DNA from: RPRC01 sp034933285
Lineage (GTDB): Bacteria > Desulfobacterota > Desulfuromonadia > Geobacterales > Geobacteraceae
DNA: 64,000 nt
Reading direction: 5' to 3'
NCBI GenBank assembly: GCA_034933285.1
Contig: JAYFNT010000011.1
Coordinates: 1 to 64,000 of the forward strand
The notes beneath the pieces are model-generated. The model made no database searches. It saw nothing but the letters and a program-made list of their open reading frames with translations, and was not told where the DNA came from. How positions within the stretch are numbered: position 1 is the stretch's first letter; each line of letters begins with the position of its first letter. This document shows positions 18,913-27,486 of this stretch, piece after piece. Made by a program: the position numbers and the translations under genes.

Positions 18913-20272
18913 AGAAATACCGTCCCACATCCACGTTCTTCAAAACAGGATCGACTGTGGCCACGATTGAAGCGTACCTTTTCCCTTCTTTTTGGGCAAG
19001 GCTGGCGATCCTCGGCTTCTGCAGCACCTCGCCTTTCGAATCGAAAATGATTTTCACCGCTGGAATCTCGCTTTCCATAGGGTGAGGCCTCACCACGAGG
19101 GCTATCTCGTTGTTGTCGAGCCTGACAAGAGTACCGACCGGATATCTGCCCATCATTTCTCCGAACTTGCTCACGAATTCGCTGCTCAGGGAAGTCCCGG
19201 ACAATCTGCCCATTATATCCAGGGCCGGTTTCGGCAAAGTGGGCATGCTGTAACTGCGAAGCGTGGTAATGGCGTCGTAACAGTCGGCAACCGCAATGAT
19301 ATCGGCCATGGCGCCGAACCCCCTGTCCCTCGCCCATTCCGGGTAACCGGTACGGTTGTACTTGATATGGTGACCCAGCACCGCATCCGCGACTCTGGAA
19401 TCTATGTCCTTCATGGCTGCCACTATCTCCGCGCCCTTTTCAGCATGCTGCTTCATAACCTCGTATTCGGAATCAGACAGTTTGCCGGGTTTGTTGAGTA
19501 TTTTCTTGTCTATCCGGGTCTTGCCTATGTCGTGGAGAAGGCCGGCGGTATTGATGTCACGCAACGTGGTCCGGTCCATTCCGAGATATGCCGCCAGTGA
19601 AAGAGACAGGATTCCCACATTGACCGAATGGTTGAACGTGTAATTATCGTAGTCCTTGATCATGGAAAGACCGAGCAGCGTGGTATGGTCCTTGATCGTC
19701 ATCGATACCATGTTTTCCACAACCACGTTGATCCTGTCGCCGGCCGGGATCCGTCCGTTCTCTATTTCGCGCATGGTATCGCGAACCGCATGGAGCGCGT
19801 CGATGTAAGTCTGTGAAGGGGCGGAACCTTCCAGGTCCGCGGTATCACCGTATATCAGCTGGTCGATACCGAGCTTGATTGTGCGGACACCACTCTCTTC
19901 AAGCCTCGCGAAAATTTCTTCGCCGGAGATATCCCTGATTGCGAGAAGGGAAGCGAATCGGAAGAGGTCGTCGGTGGTAACCCCCTCATATACGGTCAGC
20001 CCTTCAATCCTCCTGGCGGAAAAACGGTCCGCCAGTTCGGCAACGGCTGAATTGGGCGTTACGAAAATGTGGCCTTCGAAAAAGAGCACCCCTTCCACCA
20101 CTCCCAAGTGAACTTCCGGCTTCAGCCGGAGGACCGATTCGAAAATGCAGGTGAGTTCCTGCAGGGGTTGACGGACCGCCGGATGGGCCTGGGGGTACAG
20201 GGTTACGGACTTTATGGAAGCGGTCAGCAGCATCGCCGCACGTTGTGCATCGTTATGGCTGAGATCTGTCAT
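18905..20272 (-). CDS. HD-GYP domain signalling protein
   Basis: A 455-residue protein. Residues 1-140 form an N-terminal domain shared with the adjacent HEAT-repeat protein. The HD-GYP domain covers about 190-350, with HDIGK at 247-251, HH at 301-302 and GYP at 309-311, matching the metal-binding residues of cyclic-di-GMP phosphodiesterases. It could hydrolyse c-di-GMP. There is no receiver or membrane segment. Its start overlaps the end of the upstream HEAT gene by 4 bp (ATGA), so the two are translationally coupled. Confidence 0.85.
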   Translation of the reverse strand: MTDLSHNDAQRAAMLLTASIKSVTLYPQAHPAVRQPLQELTCIFESVLRLKPEVHLGVVEGVLFFEGHIFVTPNSAVAELADRFSARRIEGLTVYEGVTTDDLFRFASLLAIRDISGEEIFARLEESGVRTIKLGIDQLIYGDTADLEGSAPSQTYIDALHAVRDTMREIENGRIPAGDRINVVVENMVSMTIKDHTTLLGLSMIKDYDNYTFNHSVNVGILSLSLAAYLGMDRTTLRDINTAGLLHDIGKTRIDKKILNKPGKLSDSEYEVMKQHAEKGAEIVAAMKDIDSRVADAVLGHHIKYNRTGYPEWARDRGFGAMADIIAVADCYDAITTLRSYSMPTLPKPALDIMGRLSGTSLSSEFVSKFGEMMGRYPVGTLVRLDNNEIALVVRPHPMESEIPAVKIIFDSKGEVLQKPRIASLAQKEGKRYASIVATVDPVLKNVDVGRYFST

Positions 20273-21891
20273 GTTTGTCTCCGCGAATCATCCCTCGTTT
20301 TCTGCAAGGTCTCCGCACATTTCCGTCCCAATGTCCCGCCCCTCGAGGCGATCTTCTCCAGGGTTCCGAAAGCCGCGTCTCCGCCAAACTGTCCGATGAT
20401 GTCGATGGCCAGGAACTTCAGTTCCTCCCAGCGGCCCGGCATTATGATATGCCGTTTTCTCACCAGGCGGACCAGCGAATCCAAGACCGAATGGTCGCCG
20501 ATACGTCCGACCGCCCTCAGGGCATCTTTCTTCAGCGCGAATGCCCCGGCCCGGTAATCACGTTTGAATATCAACTGCAAAAGCGGTTGCAGAGCCTTTG
20601 CGTTGCGCTTGATCCCCATCCAGAGGATCGCCTGCCGGCTCATTACCGGGTCCTTGCCCTGCATGAGGCCCACGAGAAGTTCAGTTGCTTCCTTGCCGCC
20701 TATCATGGCAAGTGAGCGGACGGACTCGATCCTTACCCGGCTGTCCGCGTGGGCAAGGTTCCGCGCAAGTCCCTTGACCGCGTCACGCGCGCCCATCTCC
20801 CCCAGGACCGCCGCAACAGTCCGCACTGCGCGGCTCCTGCCATCCTTGAGCATGCCGATGAGAGGCCGCAAGGCAGGTTCCCCTATCCTGAGCAGGGCTG
20901 TCGCCAATGTCTTGCGATAGTAAGGGTTGTCGGTTTCGACGAGCCTTATGAGAACTTTGTCGACAGCGTCTTCCCCGATGCGGTTGAAGACCATGTAAAC
21001 GATTTCCTTCAACCCGAAATCCCTGTCTTCCAGGTGGGCCAGCAGATGGTCGATCATCTCTCCGCAGGCCAGCTCACGAAACGCTGCCAGAGCCGCTTTT
21101 CGCTGAGATTCTCCTAGCGACCCATGAAAACTCTGGTTCAAAAGTCTCAGAATCACCTGGAAAAGGGAGTCGAAATCGCCTTCGCCTTCCAACGCCTGGC
21201 CTTTCGCAACCACCCTCCTGGACAGCAGCAGATAACGCTCGGCATCCGCCTCCTCTTCCATCTGCGAAAGGAGTTCGTCGATCGTCAACTCCTCGGGAAA
21301 TTCCATCGGACTTTCCTCGAGTGGCGCGCTTTCCCAGTCGAATTCATTCTCCCCGCCGGTTCCCGCTCCCTCGGCAGCAGTCCCCTCCCCGCCCTGTCCG
21401 CTCATCCGCTTGGTGAAGGCGGCGGAAATGTCGATTTCATTGACCGTTACACTGTTGAGTCCCCGCTGTGCGAGCAGCTTGCGGATCCCGCCCTCGGCAA
21501 GAATCTTCTGGGGTTCCATGGACAGTAATGAAAGAAATCCGGTAAAATCCTCCAATGCAAGTTCCGGCAGGAAAGTAAGGCGCTGTATCTCCCTCGAAAA
21601 GAGCTCGTCGGCAAAAGCTTTCACCAGCCGGGTATTCTCGACCCTTTCATTGCGGCCGTATACCTTCAGGCCGCCGCGCCCCACGACCAGCGAAAACGCT
21701 TCCCCTTTCATCAGGCTTACCAGTGCCTGGAAAGCCCGCCTGGGGATTTCGTCCCGCAAGGGGTGTCCGTCGGGATAAAAGGCCAGCGCCTTCAATGCCT
21801 TGTGAACATCGACGAGAACCTTGCTCCCCTCGCCTGCGCCCGCGGCATCGCTCTTCAACGGATTTTGTTTGTGGTGGTTTCGCTCCGGCAT
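20269..21891 (-). CDS. HEAT-repeat protein coupled to HD-GYP
   Basis: A 540-residue protein. The N-terminal domain (about 25-150) is homologous to that of the downstream HD-GYP protein: both carry LxxYPxxHP, a G-LxxxG hairpin, and an AD/R-I-LT segment. A Gly/Glu-rich acidic linker follows (about 165-210), then HEAT repeats to the C-terminus (about 250-530, for example VRIESVRSLAMIGG). It probably acts as a scaffold or receptor partner of the HD-GYP enzyme. Confidence 0.75.
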   Translation of the reverse strand: MPERNHHKQNPLKSDAAGAGEGSKVLVDVHKALKALAFYPDGHPLRDEIPRRAFQALVSLMKGEAFSLVVGRGGLKVYGRNERVENTRLVKAFADELFSREIQRLTFLPELALEDFTGFLSLLSMEPQKILAEGGIRKLLAQRGLNSVTVNEIDISAAFTKRMSGQGGEGTAAEGAGTGGENEFDWESAPLEESPMEFPEELTIDELLSQMEEEADAERYLLLSRRVVAKGQALEGEGDFDSLFQVILRLLNQSFHGSLGESQRKAALAAFRELACGEMIDHLLAHLEDRDFGLKEIVYMVFNRIGEDAVDKVLIRLVETDNPYYRKTLATALLRIGEPALRPLIGMLKDGRSRAVRTVAAVLGEMGARDAVKGLARNLAHADSRVRIESVRSLAMIGGKEATELLVGLMQGKDPVMSRQAILWMGIKRNAKALQPLLQLIFKRDYRAGAFALKKDALRAVGRIGDHSVLDSLVRLVRKRHIIMPGRWEELKFLAIDIIGQFGGDAAFGTLEKIASRGGTLGRKCAETLQKTRDDSRRQT

Positions 21892-21980
21892 TTCCCTCTC
21901 CTGACAGGAAGAGCGGATTTTATACCATTAGAGGATATTTTTCAAACCCAATTGAGCAGGAATGCCTTAAGGAAGCGGCA

Positions 21981-24050
21981 TCATCCCGGCAGACCGAAGC
22001 GTTTCCGAATTTCCGGCGGCGCCTGGTCGAAATGGGAAAATTCCATGCTGAAGGAACCCCGCCCCTTGGTGGCACTGCGCAATTCGGTCATGAAACCAAA
22101 CATCTCGGCAAGGGGGACGTTGGCGCTGACCACTTCGACGGCGCCACGGGAAGCGACTCCTTCCACGCGTCCGCGCTTCTGCTGCAGAGAACCCAGCACT
22201 TTGCCCGTGTAATCCGCGGGAGTGACCAGTTCAAGCCTCATTATCGGCTCGAGAAGCGTTGGGGCGCCTGCCCGCAGGGCGAGAGCCAGAGCTCTGTGGG
22301 CAGCGGCCCTCAATCCGATTTCAGTGGTAAAACCCGGCTCGTAGGGCGCCTCCATTATCCGCACTTCCACATCCGTGACCGTATAACCGGAAGAGCCGCC
22401 CGCCTGGCATGACTGCTCTATGACGTTGCCTAGGAGCTCGCGCAACTCTTCGGGGAGAGGCGGCTCACCCGCGGGCGGAAGCACGACGCGCACCCCTTCA
22501 CCCCGGGGCAACGGCGCGACTCGAACAAGTACGGTGCCGCCCTGCACCTTTCCATCTATCTCGCGCCTGAAAACCTCCCTGTGCTCCCCGGGGCGGCGCA
22601 GAGTCTCACGGTACACCACCTGGGGGCGGCCGGTCTTGGTCCGCACGGCGAAATCACGGGCGAGGCGGTCAACGATGACCTCCAGGTGAAGCTCTCCCAT
22701 GCCTGTCAGGATGGTCTGACCGGTTTCAGCGTCTTCATGCACGCGAAAGGTGGGATCCTCCCACTGGAGCTTTTCAAGGGCGGCGGGCAGCTTGTCACGG
22801 TCTTCCACTCCCCTGGGCTCGACAGCCAGTGAAACGACGGGATCCGGTATGGTAAGGCCGGTAAGGACCAGAACATGCCCGGCATCGCAGATGGTGTCTC
22901 CCGTGAGCACGTCCTTCAACCCGGTAGCGGCAACGATGTCGCCGGCTTCCGCGTATTCGATCCTTTCCCTCTTGTGGGCATGCATGCGGAAAAGACGCGC
23001 GACTTTCTCCTGCCGCCCCCGGGTGCTGTTGAAAACAGCGGCGCCGGCGCGGATTCCCCCCGCGTATATGCGCAGAAAGGTCAGTTTCCTGCCTTCGTCC
23101 GAAAGTACCTTGAAAGCCAAGGCGCAGAGGGGTGCCCCGGGATCGCAGTGAACCTGCTCCACCTCGCCGGCGCCGGGTCGCGAGCCGACTGCCGGATGTA
23201 CTTCCGGGGGGGACGGCAGATAGCTCCCCACCGCGTCCAGCAGCGGCTGGATGCCCTTGTTGCGGAGCGCGGCGCCGAGAAGTACCGGGAAGATCCGTGA
23301 CGAGGCGGTTCCCTGCCGGATGGCGGACTTGAGACGATCAGGGTTGATGGGCCTTCCTTCGAGGAAATCATCTGCGATCGTATCATCGAAATCCGCGGCG
23401 GACTCGATCAGGCGCTCCCGCTCCGCCCTGACTTCCTCAAGATGTTCCGGGGGCACCGGATGCCGTTCCACGGTCATCCCCTGATCGGATGCTGAAAAGC
23501 TCAGGAATTCTTGGGAAATCAGGTCCATGACCCCGACAAAGCCGGTCTCGCTGCCCACGGGAAGCTGCAGGAGCACGGGGCGCGCCTCGAGTTTCCTTTC
23601 CATCTGGCCGAGCACTGCACGGTAGTCGGAGCCGACCCGGTCCATCTTGTTTATGAAGCAGATTCTGGGCACTCCGTAGCGGTCAGCCTGGCGCCATACC
23701 GACTCACTCTGGGGCTCAACACCCTCCACGGCGCTGAAAATGGCTATGGCGCCATCCAGTACCCGCATGCTCCGTTCCACCTCGATGGTGAAATCGATAT
23801 GGCCCGGAGTATCGATGAGATTGATCCAATAACGTCCCCAGCGGCAGGCGGTCGTGGTAGCGGTGATGGTAATGCCGCGCTCCTGCTCCTGCGGCATCCA
23901 GTCCATGACCGCCTGGCCGTCATGCACCTCTCCCATCTTGTGGGTCTCGCCCGCATAGAAGAGAATCCGCTCCGAAACCGTTGTCTTGCCGGCATCGATA
24001 TGGGAGATGATCCCTATGTTCCGTATGGATTCGAGTAAAGGACGGTCCAT
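21981..24050 (-). CDS. Elongation factor G-like GTPase (second EF-G)
   Basis: An EF-G family GTPase of about 689 residues. It has the G1 loop HIDAGKTT, G3 DTPGH and G4 NKMD, followed by domains II-V. It stands alone rather than with rpsL, rpsG and tuf, and its sequence (for example RGITITATTTACRWGR) fits the EF-G2 type. Such paralogs can act in ribosome recycling or stress rather than normal translocation; which applies cannot be seen here. The start at 24050 has AGAGGGGAAGC upstream. Confidence 0.88.
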   Translation of the reverse strand: MDRPLLESIRNIGIISHIDAGKTTVSERILFYAGETHKMGEVHDGQAVMDWMPQEQERGITITATTTACRWGRYWINLIDTPGHIDFTIEVERSMRVLDGAIAIFSAVEGVEPQSESVWRQADRYGVPRICFINKMDRVGSDYRAVLGQMERKLEARPVLLQLPVGSETGFVGVMDLISQEFLSFSASDQGMTVERHPVPPEHLEEVRAERERLIESAADFDDTIADDFLEGRPINPDRLKSAIRQGTASSRIFPVLLGAALRNKGIQPLLDAVGSYLPSPPEVHPAVGSRPGAGEVEQVHCDPGAPLCALAFKVLSDEGRKLTFLRIYAGGIRAGAAVFNSTRGRQEKVARLFRMHAHKRERIEYAEAGDIVAATGLKDVLTGDTICDAGHVLVLTGLTIPDPVVSLAVEPRGVEDRDKLPAALEKLQWEDPTFRVHEDAETGQTILTGMGELHLEVIVDRLARDFAVRTKTGRPQVVYRETLRRPGEHREVFRREIDGKVQGGTVLVRVAPLPRGEGVRVVLPPAGEPPLPEELRELLGNVIEQSCQAGGSSGYTVTDVEVRIMEAPYEPGFTTEIGLRAAAHRALALALRAGAPTLLEPIMRLELVTPADYTGKVLGSLQQKRGRVEGVASRGAVEVVSANVPLAEMFGFMTELRSATKGRGSFSMEFSHFDQAPPEIRKRFGLPG

Positions 24051-24213
24051 GCTTCCCCTCTGAAACGAAATCTTCAGTATTATACCGGTGGATACAGGCA
24101 AGGCAAGGAAAAAGTCAGGCCAAAGCTTTCAGTTCTTCCTTGTATTCGCTTCTCATTCTGGGCTATTGTCACCCTAGAGGATCAGTTAACAGACAATGAA
24201 TTTTTGGAGAACA

Positions 24214-26694
24214 ATGGACATGGCATCACCTGCTGATCAACGGACAATGGGCGGTCGCGGAAGGAAAAAACCCGGCGGGGACAGACTTACCGTTTTACTG
24301 ACCGCCCTGGCAGTCATCGCATTCCTGTCGATTCTCGGCTTTGCCGGATACTTCGCATACATCATTGCTTCACTTCCGAAGGTGGATCGTCTGACTGACT
24401 ACAGACCGCCCATAGTGACCCAGGTCTTCGGCGACAATGGAACACTTGTGGGAGAATTCTACCTGGAGCGACGCAAAGTCGTCCCCGTGGAAAAAATTCC
24501 GAAAAAACTGATCCAGGCGTTTGTCGCGGCCGAAGACTCCAACTTCTTTCAGCACAAGGGACTGGATTACATGGGAATTTTCAGGGCCGTCATCAAGAAC
24601 CTCATGTCGATGAGCAAGAAGGAAGGCGCCTCCACCATAACCCAGCAGGTGGCTAAATCCATGCTCCTCACTCCGGAAAAAAAGTTTTCGCGCAAGCTCA
24701 AGGACGCCATCCTGGCAAAGAGGATGGAAGAAAAACTATCCAAGGACGAAATACTCTACATCTACCTGAACCAGATCTACCTCGGCGCCGGCTCCTACGG
24801 AGTCCAGATCGCCGCCGAGACCTATTTCGGAAAGGACGTGGATAATCTGAACCTTGCCGAGATGGCCATGCTGGCCGGCCTGCCGAAGGCGCCCGAACTC
24901 TACTCGCCCATAAAGCACCTGGACCGGGCACGCGAACGCCAGGCCTACGTCTTGGAAAGGATGGTCAAGGAAGGGTACATAACGGAAGCGGAAGCGGAGC
25001 ATGCGCGCAAGACCCCCATAGTCATCACTTCGAAGAAGAAGGTCAACAGCATCCAGTCGGCCTACTTCCTGGAACACATACGCATCCAGCTTGAGCAGAA
25101 GTACGGCGAAGATCTTCTCTACAAGGGCGGTATGAAGATCTACACGACCATGAATTCCGAAATGCAGAAAGCCGCCTACGACAATGTAGTGAGTGGCCTG
25201 AAGGCAGTTGACAAACGGCAGGGGTTCCGCGGGCCGGTCCGCTGTCTTGCCGAACATGAAGTGGATCAATTCTGCAAAAAGGTCGAGCAAGGCATCGACA
25301 CAGCCGAATTGAAGGAGGGAGAAACCTACCAGGGAGTGGTCATCGCGGCAAATCAGGCCAAAGGCGTTTTGACGGTTCGCGTCGGCGACCGGACCGGCAC
25401 GCTCACCCGGAAGAACATGGCCTGGGCGGGTAAAACCGTGCTCGTCGACCGGTATACGGAAGGCGGCCCTGACAAGAAGGCAATCCCTCTTGGAGCGGTA
25501 ATCGAGGTCTCGGTGGTGAATCCGGACATGAACAAACAGGGCGCGGTATTCGCACTGGACCAGGAACCGCTCGCCCAGGCAGCCCTGGTGGCCATCGATC
25601 CAAGGACCGGCGCGGTGAAAGCCATGATCGGCGGATACGATTTCCGGCGCAGCCAGTTCAACCGGGTTGTCCAGGCGAGGAGAAACGCCGGATCCGCCTT
25701 CAAGCCCATCATCTACGCGGCTGCCCTGGACAAAGGGATGACTGCGGCGACTATAATCAACGATTCGCCGGTAGAATACGCCGGCAGCGGATCAAGAACC
25801 TGGAAGCCGAAAAATTACGACAACGTATACCGCGGTCCGGTCACCATGCGCCAGGCCCTGACCAATTCCATCAATGTGGTGAGCGTTAAGATTCTGGAAT
25901 CCATCGGTGTCGACACCGCGATCGACTATGCGAAAAAGCTGGGCATCACATCCCCCCTGGCCGCAAACCTGACCCTGGCGCTGGGTTCGTCCAGCGTCAC
26001 CCCTCTGGAACTCACCTCCGCATATGCCGTTTTCGCCTCGGGAGGTTTCCGCAACGACCCATATTTCATCACCAAGGTCGAAGACTGCGACGGCAGGGTC
26101 CTGGAGCAGTACGTTCCTGCCCGGCCACCGGTGTTCTCCCAATCTACTTCAGCAACCGGGGACGCGCAAAGCACCGTTACGTTGTCAGGTGACGCGGTGC
26201 AGTTGACTTCCACACCTGCTATCTCGCCTGAAACCTCTTATCTCATTACAAACCTGATGCAAAGCGTCGTTTCCAGCGGTACCGGCCAGCGCGCCAAGGC
26301 CCTGGGCCGTCCTGTCGCGGGCAAGACCGGAACCACCAACGACATGAAAGACGCATGGTTCATCGGTTATGTGCCGCAACTGGTGACGGGCGTCTGGGTC
26401 GGATATGACCAGGAACGGTCCCTGGGCTCGGGCGGCTCGGGAGGGCAGGCCGCTGCCCCGATCTGGACCGGGTTCATGCAGAGGGCACTGGCCAATGTCC
26501 CCGTCCAGCCTTTTTCTCCGCCCGGAGATCTCGCCTTTGTATCCATAAATCCGCGGACGGGCAGGCTGGCAAAGCAGGGATCGCCCGGAAGCGTTACCGA
26601 ATGTTTCCTTTCCGGCACAGAACCTCACAGGTACGATGAGGAAAAGGAGCCTGCAGACGACCAGGATCAGAGCGTGTACTATGGCGACAATTAG
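24214..26694 (+). CDS. mrcA: Penicillin-binding protein 1A
   Basis: A bifunctional class A penicillin-binding protein of about 826 residues. It has one membrane anchor (about residues 25-54), then a glycosyltransferase GT51 domain with the catalytic Glu in AAEDSNFF and ITQQVAKS, an OB-like insert, and a transpeptidase domain with SAFKP (SXXK), SIN (SXN-like) and KTGT. It polymerises and crosslinks peptidoglycan in the periplasm. I prefer the ATG at 24214, preceded by TTGGAG, over 24196 or 24220. The C-terminus has an acidic tail. Confidence 0.92.
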   Translation: MDMASPADQRTMGGRGRKKPGGDRLTVLLTALAVIAFLSILGFAGYFAYIIASLPKVDRLTDYRPPIVTQVFGDNGTLVGEFYLERRKVVPVEKIPKKLIQAFVAAEDSNFFQHKGLDYMGIFRAVIKNLMSMSKKEGASTITQQVAKSMLLTPEKKFSRKLKDAILAKRMEEKLSKDEILYIYLNQIYLGAGSYGVQIAAETYFGKDVDNLNLAEMAMLAGLPKAPELYSPIKHLDRARERQAYVLERMVKEGYITEAEAEHARKTPIVITSKKKVNSIQSAYFLEHIRIQLEQKYGEDLLYKGGMKIYTTMNSEMQKAAYDNVVSGLKAVDKRQGFRGPVRCLAEHEVDQFCKKVEQGIDTAELKEGETYQGVVIAANQAKGVLTVRVGDRTGTLTRKNMAWAGKTVLVDRYTEGGPDKKAIPLGAVIEVSVVNPDMNKQGAVFALDQEPLAQAALVAIDPRTGAVKAMIGGYDFRRSQFNRVVQARRNAGSAFKPIIYAAALDKGMTAATIINDSPVEYAGSGSRTWKPKNYDNVYRGPVTMRQALTNSINVVSVKILESIGVDTAIDYAKKLGITSPLAANLTLALGSSSVTPLELTSAYAVFASGGFRNDPYFITKVEDCDGRVLEQYVPARPPVFSQSTSATGDAQSTVTLSGDAVQLTSTPAISPETSYLITNLMQSVVSSGTGQRAKALGRPVAGKTGTTNDMKDAWFIGYVPQLVTGVWVGYDQERSLGSGGSGGQAAAPIWTGFMQRALANVPVQPFSPPGDLAFVSINPRTGRLAKQGSPGSVTECFLSGTEPHRYDEEKEPADDQDQSVYYGDN

Positions 26695-26836
26695 CCTGTA
26701 TTTTAAGTAACTTACACCTCGCTACAATTGTTTGCGTAGCCGTGGACGGCGTTTTGCGCAGCATGACGGTCGGCAACAGCCCGTTTTTTCGGCCTTTTGT
26801 CGTGCAAAAAAAATTTATTTTCCGGCAAATTAAATC

Positions 26837-26864
26837 TTGCAAACTGTAATTTTACGTATATATT
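26837..26864 (+). promoter_or_regulatory. Promoter of the HU gene
   Basis: TTGCAA and TATATT separated by 16 bases, in an AT-rich tract 42 nt upstream of the HU start. Confidence 0.55.
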
Positions 26865-26905
26865 AATGGAGAATTTATCCCCATATTAACAACAGGAGGG
26901 CTATT

Positions 26906-27193
26906 ATGACCAAAGCAGAACTCGTGGAAGCCGTGGCGAAATCTTCCAACCTGACCAAGGCGATAGCGGAAAAAGCAGTAGCAGCTTTTATCGATTCGGT
27001 TAGCGCCGCGCTGAAAAAAGGTGACCGGGTAACACTCGTAGGTTTCGGCAGTTTCGAAGTGGCAACGAGAAAGGCCAGGGTCGGCAGAAACCCTCAGACA
27101 GGCAAGGAAATCAAGATCGCTGCCGCCAAGGTTCCCAAGTTCCGCCCCGGCAAGGCCCTGAAGAGCGCCGTAGCACCGGCCAAGAAAAAATAG
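26906..27193 (+). CDS. hup: DNA-binding protein HU
   Basis: A 95-residue HU/IHF protein. It starts MTKAELVEAVA and has the GFGSFEV hinge and the DNA-binding arm with GRNPQTGKEI, including the intercalating proline. The lysine-rich tail VAPAKKK is slightly longer than in E. coli HU. The start has AACAGGAGGGC upstream. It is monocistronic, with a promoter and a terminator of its own. Confidence 0.95.
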   Translation: MTKAELVEAVAKSSNLTKAIAEKAVAAFIDSVSAALKKGDRVTLVGFGSFEVATRKARVGRNPQTGKEIKIAAAKVPKFRPGKALKSAVAPAKKK

Positions 27194-27231
27194 CTCCTCC
27201 ACTCCCGCGCCATATTCGGGACTGCGATTGA

Positions 27232-27269
27232 CAGGTTGTTGAAAAATACTTCAGTTTTTCAACGGTCTG
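27232..27269. repeat. Palindromic repeat (GTTGAAAAA family)
   Basis: CAGGTTGTTGAAAAA and a near-complementary TTTTTCAACGGTCTG arm around a short loop. A close relative (CAGGCTGTTCAAAAA) lies at 33209-33241 inside a riboswitch, which identifies this as a dispersed element. Confidence 0.6.
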
Positions 27270-27331
27270 TGCGGGATGAAAAGAAGCACAGCCCCCATCC
27301 CTTGCAGTGAACAAAGATTGACAGAATTCGA

Positions 27332-27359
27332 AAAACCCCGCCTGAGCGGGGTTTTTTTT
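27332..27359 (+). terminator. Intrinsic terminator downstream of HU
   Basis: AAACCCCGC/GCGGGGTTT hairpin with a run of eight T on the plus strand. Confidence 0.9.
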
Positions 27360-27486
27360 CACAACCAGGAATGATCATTTCGCGCCTTTTCCAACCGACG
27401 GGAAGCGTGACGCCCTTGTCCGCTTTCCGGGGCACACGATGATGTAATTACCGGCATCGGTTGAACTGTTCAGTTTATGCACACAC

